Below are positions 46,592-57,366 of a stretch of DNA of 64,000 nucleotides, piece by piece. The translations under genes and the position numbers were made by a program. The DNA is taken from positions 124,001-188,000 of the forward strand of contig QYAI01000056.1 in NCBI GenBank assembly GCA_003988855.1. Reading direction: 5' to 3'. The stretch is from Arachnopeziza araneosa (lineage: Eukaryota > Ascomycota > Leotiomycetes > Helotiales > Arachnopezizaceae). Positions within the stretch are counted from its first letter, which is position 1. Every line of letters starts with the position of its first letter. A model generated the notes under the pieces. That model was not told the origin of the DNA. It worked only from the letters and a program-made list of their open reading frames with translations, and made no database searches.

Positions 46592-47784
46592 TCACCACTC
46601 CCGAACTTCACCTCCTGGTCCGACAAACCCAGGAGTAATCCAAGGTACTGACCCTTGTGACAACCTCCTCACTTGTTCCTCGTCTACTTCGATGCCAAGT
46701 CCGGGACCTGTCATAAGGTTGATGTACCCATTCTCTACTTTCCAAACCTCAGGATTATGCATATAACTGGCAAGATCCTGTCCTTCATTGTAATGTATCC
46801 CTAAGCTCATTTCCTGAATGGCAAAATTTGCGGTAGCGGCTGCGACTTGAACACAAGCCGCAAGTGCGATCGGCCCGAGAGGACAATGTGGTGCAAGTGC
46901 AACATCATACGTCTCTGCCATGGCAGCTATTCTTTTCAGTTCCGATATTCCACCACAATGACACACATCTGGCTGGAGAATGTCAACTGCTCCCGATTCT
47001 AAAAATGGTCGTACATCCCAACGGGAGTACAATCTTTCGCCAAGGGCAATTGGAGTGCTTGTCAACTGAGACAGAGCCTTGATACCGTCAGGATGTTCGG
47101 ATAACAGTGGTTCCTCGATGAACAGTGGCCGATGCGGCTCGAGAGCGTGAGCGAGTTGTTTGGCCATGGGTTTGTGTACCCTTCCATGAAAATCAATACC
47201 CGCATCCATTTCTAGAGCTTTCACAGCTTTGAGTCGCTCAATGCAGCTATCCAATTTTGATGGAGAATCAAGCCATCCAAGGTCTTCAGTTCCATTCATT
47301 TTGACAGCTGTAAATCCTTGTGCCTTTCTGGCCATTCTGAAAGTTTGTCAACGTATGCTATATTCATTTTTAGAAAGTAGACATACGCTTGCACCGAAAC
47401 ATCTGCCGGACGATCTCCACCAATCCAAGCGTATACTTTAATCTTGTCTCTCAACTTTCCGCCTAACAACTGGTAGATTGGTACACCCAGATTCCTGGCT
47501 TTCATATCCCACAGAGCGATATTCACGCCACTGAGCGCGCTCATCATGACTGGCCCGCCTCGATAGAATCCGCTTCGGTAAGCAAGCTGCCAGATGTGTT
47601 CAATATCATTGGCTTCCAGTCCGACAAACTGCGAGATATACGCGTCTAGACATCCTTCAACAGCTTGAGTGTGGCCCTCGAGTGAGGCTTCTCCCCAGCC
47701 AGCGCTGCCGTTCGAGTCGGTGATTTTGACAAACAGCCAACGTGGTGGAACGCGAAAGTACTCGATACTTGCTATTTTGGCCAT
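46592..47784 (-). CDS. Enolase-superfamily dehydratase, D-galactonate dehydratase-like
   Basis: A predicted 380-residue mandelate racemase/enolase superfamily enzyme. These enzymes use Mg2+ to abstract a proton next to a carboxylate and eliminate water from sugar acids. Intron 47337-47386 (GTATGT...TTTCAG) joins VSVQA to MARKAQGF in phase. The N-terminal cap shows GWGEASLEGHTQAVEG and SGFYRGGPVMMSALSGVNIA. The barrel carries the Lys of FTAVKMNG, the DFHGRVHKP segment, a metal-binding Glu in FIEEPLL, another in LGERLYSRWD, the QPDVCHCGG segment and the general acid/base His in APHCPLGP. The combination DFHGRVHKP plus APHCPLGP is characteristic of the D-galactonate dehydratase group. It probably acts in sugar-acid catabolism. 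Exact substrate unproven. Confidence 0.9.
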
Positions 47785-48176
47785 TTTGTTGAGATTTATA
47801 ATAGTTTAGTGAGTGTCTCGGTACTTCATAAAATCTTTCAAGATGTAATTTATCGGAAGCCAGAGTTTTCTTAAGCCGAGCTCAACCGAACTCCCCGTGG
47901 AGAGGTGAACAAGGTTAATCCTTTTAAAATATGGCTTGATTCAAAATAAGAACAAAGTCGATATTGCAACTACTCGATTTATTTCAGAGTACATGATATT
48001 TCCATGTCTCTTTGACCGTCATCATGCCCTTAGCCAGCGCGTTGGATGACTTTCATCAACACACATCAAAACATAAACCAGGTTCTGTAGTATTCGAGAA
48101 CAGGCTGTTATTCATTCATCAAAATAGTTGAGAAACTCGGACCCTGCTTGGTCTTTACATAAAATCCGTGTCTAAT
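47785..48176. other. Intergenic spacer
   Basis: No gene seen. It lies 5' of the dehydratase gene and 3' of the decayed HET gene. Confidence 0.5.
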
Positions 48177-49891
48177 TTATTCGGTCGTGATTTCTTCTAG
48201 TTGAGACTCCGCATACTTTTTATCCGCTAAGATTTCCCCATTCATCAATCCGTGCACATAGCTAGCATAATGTCAGCGACAAAATAAAGTATGTAAGTAA
48301 TTTGGTCAAAACTCACCTTTTCCCCGGCCAGTCGGTACATTTCGCCAGATTGTCGCAACAGAAAAGGAACTGCTGCACCAATGAGCACCACTATTAAATC
48401 TCCGAGAGCTGCTGTCCAAGGGACAAGACAAATCTGGCCACTACTTGTTATGGCGAATAGCCTTCCTTTGCTGTATTGGAAATTGAAGCGGCTTTCATTT
48501 GGCTGCTCATTATGTCACTACTGTCATCCAAAGAGGATGCATTTTCAAAGCCTTTGCTTGTCGCTAGTAGTTGTTGGCCCCCCAATTGGTCAACCAAAAG
48601 TGTTCGCCAGAATGAATCAGAATCTAGATAACCTCTGGGCTGTTTGAATGAAGTCTCCGATTTCACGGTGGACTTATATAGGGTCGAAAGCTTCTCAAAA
48701 GACTCAGTACCAAGAGGAGTCTCATGCAAGAATAATAGAGTATCAACTTTCAGTCCTTTGAAAGTAAGTGCAAGCATATCTTTTGAGAATCTTGGCGGAC
48801 ATTGAGCGGCGCCCCGGCTTGGAATTGATCTACTGATATCCGAGCCCCGAATGACCCTCGAACCAAAGGGATACAGTCTTCTCCAGCTGATATGAAGTTT
48901 GGTACCCATGATGGCAATTGCAGATTTGGATCCTATTAGAGCATAGACCTTGTCAAGTCTGTTTCCAGATTCATGGTATTGGGTAGCCCACAAAAGCTCT
49001 GGAAGTATAGGGTGATGGCCTGGCATATATTGCGATCGAATCATAGATACTCTTTGCGCACCAATCCAAGCCTTGCTTGAGCAGAGCTTGCTGTAAGAAG
49101 CACGTCCGATCAATTCTTGAATTACTCTGCCCATCTCGAAAAATTTCTGAAATACGTCGAAAGTAATCGCCGTCTCTCCATAGTAAAGCGTCGCAGTTCT
49201 TGGCCTCTTGCACAGGCCACATTCGGCGCCACCAGGGTCTTTGAAATAGTTGAAGAACAGCGCGTCCAATATCCTTTGGTGAAATATCGTTCCGAATTTG
49301 AGAAATCTTTGTTGCATCTATTTGCAAGTCTTGGTCATGGAATGAGGTTGGCATAACTCGCCTCACGAAATCGATCACATCTGCATCGGCCTCTCTACTT
49401 TCTCCCGAGCCGATGGCTACCTGTCGAGCCTCCTGAAATATACGTGACGTAAGTTTCACCCTAATTTCTTGCTCTTCCTCTTCTATAAGGCTAAAAGATA
49501 GAGCGTCGACAAAGAGAATTTGTCCGTGGCTTCCTTCTTTTCGGCGTAATCCTCGCAAATCCTCAGCTAGATTCTTAGGGATATCAAGTAGACCACCATT
49601 AGCACGAATTCGAGAGACTTGGCTGGTAGGACCCCAGTAGTATGACATGGCTTCATACGATGGATTAGAATCTAATGATACAGAGAATATTTTGCATCTG
49701 ATTCCTGTGAATCTTCTCGCGGATGGGAACAGTTCTGCCAGTCGAATGCCACTATCATCAACCCGTTTTGGAAAGTTGAAAGATGTCAGGTCCTCCTTAC
49801 TGCTTTCTGAAATATCGAACTCTGAGTAAAAGAACGGGATTTGTAATGCTTTCGTAAACTGCGCCCTCCGAATTCTGTCATTGGTAACCAC
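48177..49891 (-). pseudogene. Decayed HET-domain gene
   Basis: The full HET architecture is traceable: YEAMSYYWGP, a degenerate ILFVDALSFSLIEEEE where WIDALCINQ is expected, and RPWWRRMWPVQEAKN. Then come YYGETAITFDVF, RLDKVYALIG, FWRTLLVDQ and a C-terminal RLFAITSSGQICLVPW with AALGDLIVVLIGAAVPFLLR. A final intron precedes YVHGLMNGEILADKKYAES and a stop at 48177-48179. The frame changes twice: near 49205, just after VQEAKN, and back to the original frame between about 48470 and 48600. Loss of the Cys-Ile-Asn-Gln motif adds to the evidence of decay. The 5' end overlaps the end of the NACHT remnant, so where this gene began is unclear. ATG at about 49889-49891 is only the first available one. 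Confidence 0.8.
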
Positions 49892-52185
49892 TTAGCAACA
49901 TAGGATAGGCGAGCTTTAAGATCTTCAAAAATAGCCTGTGTTTCCAGATTCGGCGAATCCATTAGAGTAATGTTTGATTCAGATACCGATTCGAATAGCA
50001 TTTGTGCTTGTTTGGTCAGTCGTATGAGTTTTTGACCCTCTGGAGACCGGACTTCTGAGTTATACACAGTGTGCCATGCCCAGTAATCGCAGCAGTATTC
50101 TCTTAATGGATAGCTTTCATTCCGACGCGCTAGAGTTTGCAGCATTTGAGATAGGCGATACATGAATGAGCAAGGTAATGGTTTGAAGCTTACACTTGTA
50201 AGCTGTAAAAGCTTGCAGGACCTGACCTTATCCGATCTCCGAGAAGATATTCCAGAATGGAGAAGTGCGCGAAGGTGATAATATGTGTTCCCGGGATTAT
50301 TTCTCCTGTCCGTGTGAGCGGTGGACTGATTTGTAAAAGTCCAGGGAGTATGTCTAGAACGCTAAGAGGGTCATATCTTTCCTCAGGGTCAAACTCCGGT
50401 TGCGTATGGAGGTCGATAGCACAAACTTCCACTAGTTCTTCGATGAATAACGGACGTATAGCGGATGAAATCCACCTCAAAGCAGCTAAGACTTCTTCTG
50501 AGTTTCCAAGGTGTATTTTTGTCAGTGCCTTATCGTAAGTCTCATCCAAATCTTTTGGGAGAGACATCAGCGCTCTTTGAAGACTTCGAGGTCTCATGGT
50601 ACAAGAGCCTTGAGCTCTTCGAGTTGTAAGGCCGCTCATCGAAATCTGGAATGTTTAGTCTTCGACTTAGATAATTCCTGCTCAGATACTTACGACCCTT
50701 CACTTTTTTCTACAAGAGTAGTTAAGATTTTGTCCTCGATGGTAGGATTTTGGTCATACAATCTAGCGTCCTGAGCTATTTGGCTAGTGGTGTATATTCG
50801 TATGTCTTCGATAACCATCAAGTTATCGACAGGGATCCGAGAAAAAGAGGATAAACCAAGCGTGATATCTGATATATCACGGCTTGTCGCAAAAATGTGA
50901 AAATTTTGGAGGTGCTGTGAGGCTAGCTGATTGAAAAATCCAAGTATATCCACCCGGCACCTTCCCAGAGGCAACTCATCTAGTGCATCAACCATGACAA
51001 AGAATTCACCTGAGTCTTTAGCTGAGGCTATCTCAATAAAGCAATTTCAAAGTTCATCATCGGAGGGAATGCCTGGTGGGAATTTTGACGAGTGACTATC
51101 ATAAAGACGCTGGAGGGGATATGGAATAACACCCGGACGGCGTATCTGTGCGACAAACGTTCTCAAGATTGGTCTAAGGTCATGATTCGAACCTTTTCTA
51201 TACAAGCAGTAGAAATAAGCTATCATGAAGGTGTTACCGCTAGATTGTGATCCAATTGATGATATTCGACCAATAACAGACGAGAAGAGGACAGTCTTTC
51301 CGCAACCCCCCATGATGATAATGAGTTTCCAAAATACGGCAACCGAAGTCAAATAATATCAACAGTTGGTTGTAATTACCTTTTCTGTAAAGCCACAAAG
51401 GTGATCCTTCCCGCTCCTTCCACCTGTTGCTTGTAAAGAGCCATTCTCTTGAACCAACTTCGTGTTTCTGACGAGCATCATTGTGGATTGTTGATTGATT
51501 GATTGGATTTAACCATTGCATGACTTTCTGTCGATTCTCATCTACAGAATCAGTTCAAAGTTGCTTCAGGCTACGACTCAATCATTACTGTACTTACTCT
51601 GCTTGCTCGAACTTGTCGTGGCTTTCAGATCAGTGACATTTTCTGCAACAGTCTTCAGTTTTCTGTCAAGGTCTTTTGATATTTGAAGAACTTGGGCAGT
51701 AGTATCTCTGTAGAGCATAAGCTAAGTGATCCTGGCGCTTAGCAATACCCAAGATAAACTTACAGATCTAACAGTGTAACGACAACATGCGTTCTATCTC
51801 TCGAATCATCAATCACTTGACAGAATTTGACGATGGTGCTTTTCCTGAAAGGATACAAAACTCTTCGACGTTGGTCGTCCAATTTTTCTGCCACAGTATC
51901 TGGTGGCGTTTCTCTCTTTACTTTATCCAGCCTCTGCTTCAATTTGCCCATGGCGGTCTCACAAGAACTGATCGAATCAGTAATCATCTTGACCTGCACC
52001 TGGTTGAGTGAATTATTCGTCAGAGTTGTCCGCAGAGACTCGAAAAGGCTTCTTAGCCATATCAACGCTCCCCTAAATTTCTTAACATCCTCATTGCGAT
52101 CCTTCTAGATTGAATAATACTCGAAAAGATCTTTTGCCACATCAATCACGAGACTAGCAACAGCAAGTGCGGTTCCAGGGTCCAT
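49786..52185 (-). pseudogene. Heavily decayed NACHT-type NLR gene
   Basis: The N-terminal STAND-associated domain starts at ATG 52183-52185 (MDPGTALAVASLVIDVAKDL). A stop at 52105-52107 lies in EYYSI-stop-KDRNEDV, where relatives have Trp. Intact-looking introns and helices follow (RKLKTVAENVTDLKATTSSS, REWLFTSNRWKEREGSPLWL). The P-loop GGCGKTVLFSSVIG is preceded by an intron with a donor (GTAATT) but no AG acceptor. A TGA at 51047-51049 precedes NCFIEIASAKDSGEFFVMVD, which leads into the Walker B region (VDALDELPLG). A TGA at 50636-50638 replaces the Trp expected in FR-W-AALQLEELK. A frame change precedes MSLPKDLDETYDKAL, TAA lies at 50190-50192, and another frame change occurs near 50130. 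The C-terminal ankyrin-type repeats usual after YCCDYWAWH are missing. Confidence 0.82.
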
Positions 52186-53170
52186 AGTGCCTTGAACTGT
52201 GAGCTCGAAGTCGGTTGAGATGTTCAGCCTTGAGCTTCGTGTTGCTAGTGACGCCAATTATTTCGCGAAGAACTCGATTTCTTTCTCTAATTATGTATGC
52301 TTCAATGAGTGAGTGCGTAAGTCATTTTTAGCTCTGAAGGAAGTGTTTGAGTGTTCCATTTTATTCCCGACCTATCGACTTATCCTTGCGTATAATGAAT
52401 CTTGATATCGTTCCACGTGATTAGATTTTCGCTTTCCAGAAAATCACAGAGAGAGGGAACCACCATGACCGAGGCTTCTCGAACAAGTATGAAATATGAA
52501 TCTTGCACGGAATGGTATTTCGAAATGAACAAGTGATTATTATCCCTGAATCTCACCTCTTCCTTCCCTTAAGAATTCCATTGTTATGGAAGTGAAGACC
52601 AGCACGTGACTGCATTTTGACAGAAGACTAGACCTCCCTGACCTCCAGATTCCCTGAGATCCCCCACCCGATTACGACCCATGTGTCGGTCCTCAGTTAC
52701 CCTAGCTTTCCTCCAATGCAACACTAGGGCTTTACCCCATTCCCGCTCTCTGTACTTTGTCAATATTTCAGCATGCAATATTTACAGAATTAATATCAGA
52801 TTTCAATCATATTTTCCCCGCACTATTGAAACGGACAAAACGACCTTGCAGATCAACTCCACACATCAGACAGAATCCATGTCCGGTGGGATGTTGCAGC
52901 TATATTGCGCCATCCTTACGGGTATATTGACAACGCGCGGCTATAAGATGCATCTTATCAATTACCATCTCAATTACTCAGGGGGAAGATACTACCGGAT
53001 ATACTGTAGGATATCTAGATGCTTAAGATAACGGCTGCCCGGATACTGTAGCGGTAGTGAGATGGGCCCCCTATCCGGCTGTCGGCAACTCGTTCGTATC
53101 TTGATCCATATATCTCTGCTTGTGTTAACAGAATGAACCTCACTTGCCAGATCTTTCATCTTCTCTTACG
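52186..53170. other. Divergent promoter region
   Basis: About 1 kb between the NACHT remnant (minus) and the lipase gene (plus). I see no gene. CTATAAGATG near 52940 and TATA-like stretches occur but cannot be assigned. Confidence 0.45.
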
Positions 53171-54592
53171 ATGTACACTTTCACGGGGCTTGTACTCCAG
53201 TTGAGCCTCCTAGCTGTAGGCCTCGCCAACCCATTACATGCTCCTGGACGTAGCTATCTCAAACATCGTCAGACCACGAACTCTTCTCAACTACTTTTGC
53301 CTCCTACCCAAGATGCCTGGTTTAACCCAGCTGATGGTTGGGAGTCTACCACACCCGGTACGGTGCTGAAGCTCAGAAAATCGGCATACCCCACCATCAC
53401 GATACAAAATTGCATAGATACTTTCCAGGTTCAATACCGCACCACGGACTCAAATAATAATGCATCATGGGCGGCGACAACAGTTTTTATTCCTGCATCG
53501 CAGGCAAACTGTAGCGCATCAAACCAAACAGCATGTTCTCATGGCATCATCACATATCAAGTCCCTTACGACAGTGCAGATCCCAATGCTACGCCGAGTT
53601 ACCTTTTACAGTTTGGTGACGAATATGGAGAGGTCACAGACCTTTTAGCTCATGGCTGGTTTGTGTCAGCCCCTGATTATGAAGGACCACAAGCCAGTTA
53701 CTGTGCCGGTGTTCAGTCTGGCCATGCTACGATTGACGCCATACGAGCTACAAATCAGGTACTCGGCCAGTTTGGATTCAGGACAGATATTATACGTAAT
53801 GCCTTATGGGGTTATAGCGGTGGAGCACTGGCAACTGAGTTTGCGGCCGAATTACACGGAAAATATGCTCCTGAACTTTCAATTACTGGAATTGTCGCTG
53901 GTGGACTTGCCCCAAATATGACAACTGTCGCTCAGGCGATGAACGCACAAGATACCGCCGGGCTTTTGATTGCTGGCATCAACGGAATTACGACTCAACA
54001 TCCCGAAGCACGAGAGTACATGTTGAAGCAATTGAAAACTGATGGACCCTATAACGCGACCTGGTTTCTTTCTGCTACGAAAATGGACGGGATCACCGCA
54101 CTATATGCCTACATGTATGATAACGTTTATGACTACTTCATAAAAGGAGTTGACGATGTGTACTCTCCAATCATGATGGAAATGTACAACAAAGACGGAG
54201 TTATGGGAAAGCATGGTGTGCCAGTAGCGCCAATGTTCATTTACAAGGCAATTCAAGATGAGATGAGTCCCGCAAACGAGACGGATGCTATTATCGAATC
54301 TTATTGCAACCAAGGTGCGAACATTCTTTATCATCGAAATACACTTGGTGGCCACAACCAGGAGCTTTGGGCTGCACGACCTCGGGTAATGGACTATCTT
54401 GAGGCTGTTCTCAATGGAGCAAATACAACCATCATAACTATCCCCACGACAGGATGCTCTACAGTGAACGTAACGATCGGAACTCCTGGAGAAGTTCCAA
54501 ATAAAATGGCTAGACTGGCTCCCGCGAAGCTCTCGAACAGGCTAGCTATCTTCGGCCGACCCGAGCAGGCAAAGACACGACGATGGTGGTAA
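53171..54592 (+). CDS. Secretory lipase (LIP family, CAL-A-like)
   Basis: An intact single exon of 473 residues in the secretory lipase family typified by Candida LIP proteins and C. antarctica lipase A. It would act outside the cell on lipids or other esters. Residues 1-19 form a signal peptide (hydrophobic core FTGLVLQLSLLAVGLA), and KHR at about 31-33 could be a pro-peptide cleavage site. The alpha/beta-hydrolase nucleophile is Ser216 in GYSGGA. Asp363 in YKAIQDEMSP and His395 in GGHNQE complete the likely triad. Many N-x-S/T sites and several Cys fit secretion. An open frame extends upstream to 53144 without an ATG, so ATG 53171, right at the signal peptide, is the start. Confidence 0.95.
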   Translation: MYTFTGLVLQLSLLAVGLANPLHAPGRSYLKHRQTTNSSQLLLPPTQDAWFNPADGWESTTPGTVLKLRKSAYPTITIQNCIDTFQVQYRTTDSNNNASWAATTVFIPASQANCSASNQTACSHGIITYQVPYDSADPNATPSYLLQFGDEYGEVTDLLAHGWFVSAPDYEGPQASYCAGVQSGHATIDAIRATNQVLGQFGFRTDIIRNALWGYSGGALATEFAAELHGKYAPELSITGIVAGGLAPNMTTVAQAMNAQDTAGLLIAGINGITTQHPEAREYMLKQLKTDGPYNATWFLSATKMDGITALYAYMYDNVYDYFIKGVDDVYSPIMMEMYNKDGVMGKHGVPVAPMFIYKAIQDEMSPANETDAIIESYCNQGANILYHRNTLGGHNQELWAARPRVMDYLEAVLNGANTTIITIPTTGCSTVNVTIGTPGEVPNKMARLAPAKLSNRLAIFGRPEQAKTRRWW

Positions 54593-55482
54593 TCCGTTAA
54601 GTTTACTATCATAATCATGAATAATGCAATTGAGGCCGTACTGAAATTTTTGTTTAGATTAGTCGGATTCTATAGATCCTAGGCTGCGTATGAAGAAATA
54701 CATATTTTATTCATATAGTCCGGTCTTTGCTGTCGTGTAGTTCTTATCCTGTTTTTTTCTGACGAGAACTCTGTAAATGCCTGCATTTTTCTTGAATATT
54801 AAATAGAAACCCTTAAATCTATTCACTCAAAATGGTTATCTATACTGGTTGCTTCACAATCATTTTCCACAGACATATCGTACGATCAAAGTTCAGGTGC
54901 TTCGATCCACCGGAGTATTCAACGGATGAAAACCACGAGCACGTCAGCTCCTCAGGGACCCTGAATTTCAAGACAGGCATATGTGTAGTCCCTGCAGTAG
55001 TCAAAACGAAACGAACTTTCCCTCGAATGAGATTGCCCCCAGAAATTTACCCCAGATTATAGCCCTGCTCTCCAATTTAAGAAGCGAGCTTTCCGGCAGA
55101 GAGACCAGATCTCTCGGCAGACGGTTGAGTGGGGGCTTAGCCTTGTTCTCAATTTTTCTACTTCCAAGCGGATGTTTACGGGTGCAATATGTTTGAGTCA
55201 TCTATATGCTGGTATGCCACATGTGGCCTTTGAACTTCCAATTCGGCTGGCTGTTCTTGATTGTTTCTTATCGCAATATGCCGAACTTCCATCCAATGTA
55301 TATATTTTACAATTGATATTGCATATCCTTTATCAGATACTGATTCTCGAATCCAGGAACACAATCAGCCAGATCCCAGAGTGGGGCATCAACCATGAGC
55401 CACGTTGGACAATTTATGTTTCCCTTTTCTGTTTCTACTTCGATGATGGTGATGCTCTAATGTGACTCCCTTCATCGCTGCC
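54593..55482. other. Intergenic region
   Basis: No gene supported. It lies between two co-oriented genes for secreted proteins and holds the promoter of the flavin oxidase gene. Confidence 0.5.
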
Positions 55483-57366
55483 ATGACATTCTTGAAGAAA
55501 ACTCCAATTCCACTTTTTGGCCTCGTTTGGTTGCTTTCGCTAGTAGTACCTCAAGTCTTAGGTACCGGTGATGCCTATCCAATATGGTGCAAAAACACCC
55601 CAAGTAGTCCTTCTTGGCCCTCGCAACATATTTGGGACCAGTTAAACAAGACCGTGGAAGGACGGTTGATCTCACCCACTCCACCTGGAGCTGTTTGCCA
55701 TCCTGGGATGCCAAACTACAATGAGACCGAATGCTATCTTGTGCAACTGAGCTGGTCGAATGAGTTCTTCCATGGTTATGACCCCGTCTCATCCGAATGG
55801 AACAATTGGAACAACGACTCTTGCCTTCCTGATCCATCTGTCCCTTGTAGCTCTGCTGGATACCCTCTCTATGTCATCAATGCCACCACGGCTCAGCACG
55901 TGAAAGCTGGTGTTGATTTTGGTACGTGATCATTGAGATGACGAGAAAAGAAACTCACTTTATTTTCTAGCAAGGGTTAATGATATCAGACTAATAGTGA
56001 AGAACAGTGGTCATGATTACGTGGGCCGTTCAAGTGCTGCTAATTCTCTTTCAATCTGGGTTCATCACATCAAGTGGTATCAAATTCATAACACATCTTT
56101 CAGTCCCCAGAATTGCGACATCACTATTGATGGTGCTGCAATAACTGCTGGAGGAGGAATGCAAATGTTGGAAACCTATGAAGCGACAGCAACAGTGAAT
56201 CACACTGTCATTGGTGGTAATGGAAGGACTGTCGCGCTGGGTGGATTCCTCACTGGTGCTGGTCATAGCATTCTAAGCCCTCATTTTGGTCTCGCCTCGG
56301 ATCACGTACTAGAGATGGAAATAGTGACCCCCATGGGAGAGATATTGACTTTGAATGAATGCCAGAATACGGATTTGTTCTGGGCTATGAGAGGTGTAAG
56401 ATTTTCTATTCTCCTCTCGGACGGTGGGACTAATGTGACGCGTAGGGTGGAGGCTCAACATTTGGCATCCTGACATCTGCGACTATGCAGATGTACCCAA
56501 GTCCTCCTATAGTAAACTTCAGGTTTCAGATCTCATACCCTGCTAATTCCCCCAACGCCTTCGACATGATCGCGTATTTTGTCTCAAATTTCCCTTCTCT
56601 CGCTGACGCTGGCGTCTCTGGCTACCCGCTCATTTTCAACTCTCAGCCTTCCGCAGATGGCACGTCTTTCATATCTGGCCTTACGGGAATACTGCTTATG
56701 ATCAACACTACCAAAACATCAGACATCATGTCTCTCATCCAACCCCTCATCGACCACGCCAATAAGACTTGGCCAGGCCTGAGTCTGATCGGCAACACAA
56801 CCGCCTATCCTGACCAATTAGCGTGGTACGCTGAAAACTATGACAGCAGCGCTGTAGGATACGAGAATATCATGTCATCACGCTTACTTGACAGGAAATC
56901 CCTAACCACCAACATCACAGCCGTAAGAGATGCTTTGGAGAAGTTCTCCGCTGGTGGTGTTGCAACCGTTTTCATTGTCTCCGGGAAAGGCGTCCACGAC
57001 GCTATTCCACGTGGCGGCAGTAACGCTATTCTTCCCGCTTGGAGGAACACATACGTTCATGCTACAGCCAACATGGTTTTTACGCCACTAAACGAAACAG
57101 CAGAGCAAAGCGCGATCAAAAGTACAGTGGAATGGGCACAGGCCCTAAGAGATTTGGCGCCGGATACAGGAGCCTATGTAAATGAGGGCTCCGGGAGATA
57201 TGAGCCGAATTGGCAACAAAGCTTTTGGGGCACCCATTATCCACGCCTGTTAGAGATCAAGAGAGCTGTTGATCCCCAGGATGTTTTTTGGTGTAATCCG
57301 TGTGTGGGAAACGATAGATGGGAGGAGATAGATGGATTGTTGTGTAAAATTGATGAGAGGAGATGA
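55483..57366 (+). CDS. Secreted FAD-linked oxidase, berberine-bridge-enzyme-like
   Basis: An FAD_binding_4/BBE-type oxidoreductase of 594 residues that would oxidise carbohydrates, phenolics or secondary metabolites outside the cell. Three exons are joined by introns 55922-55970 and 56396-56445, both in phase. The frame is open from 55462, but the first ATG is 55483. It starts a signal peptide with hydrophobic core LFGLVWLLSLVVPQVLG. The FAD domain shows the covalent-flavin motif SGHDYVGRS (candidate His161), NGRTVALGGFLTGAGHS, ASDHVLEMEIV and DLFWAMRGGGGSTFGI. The C-terminal BBE motif is YPRLLEIKRAVDPQDVFWCN followed by CVGNDRW. Several N-glycosylation sites are present. The second Cys of bicovalent members is not obvious in the GAGHS loop. 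Substrate unknown. Confidence 0.95.

Noticed and set aside
28678..52185. A bacterial-style defence operon made of the pRiA4b, HET and NLR genes
   Set aside because: The genes lie on both strands, have separate promoters and introns, and several are decayed. There is no operon logic.
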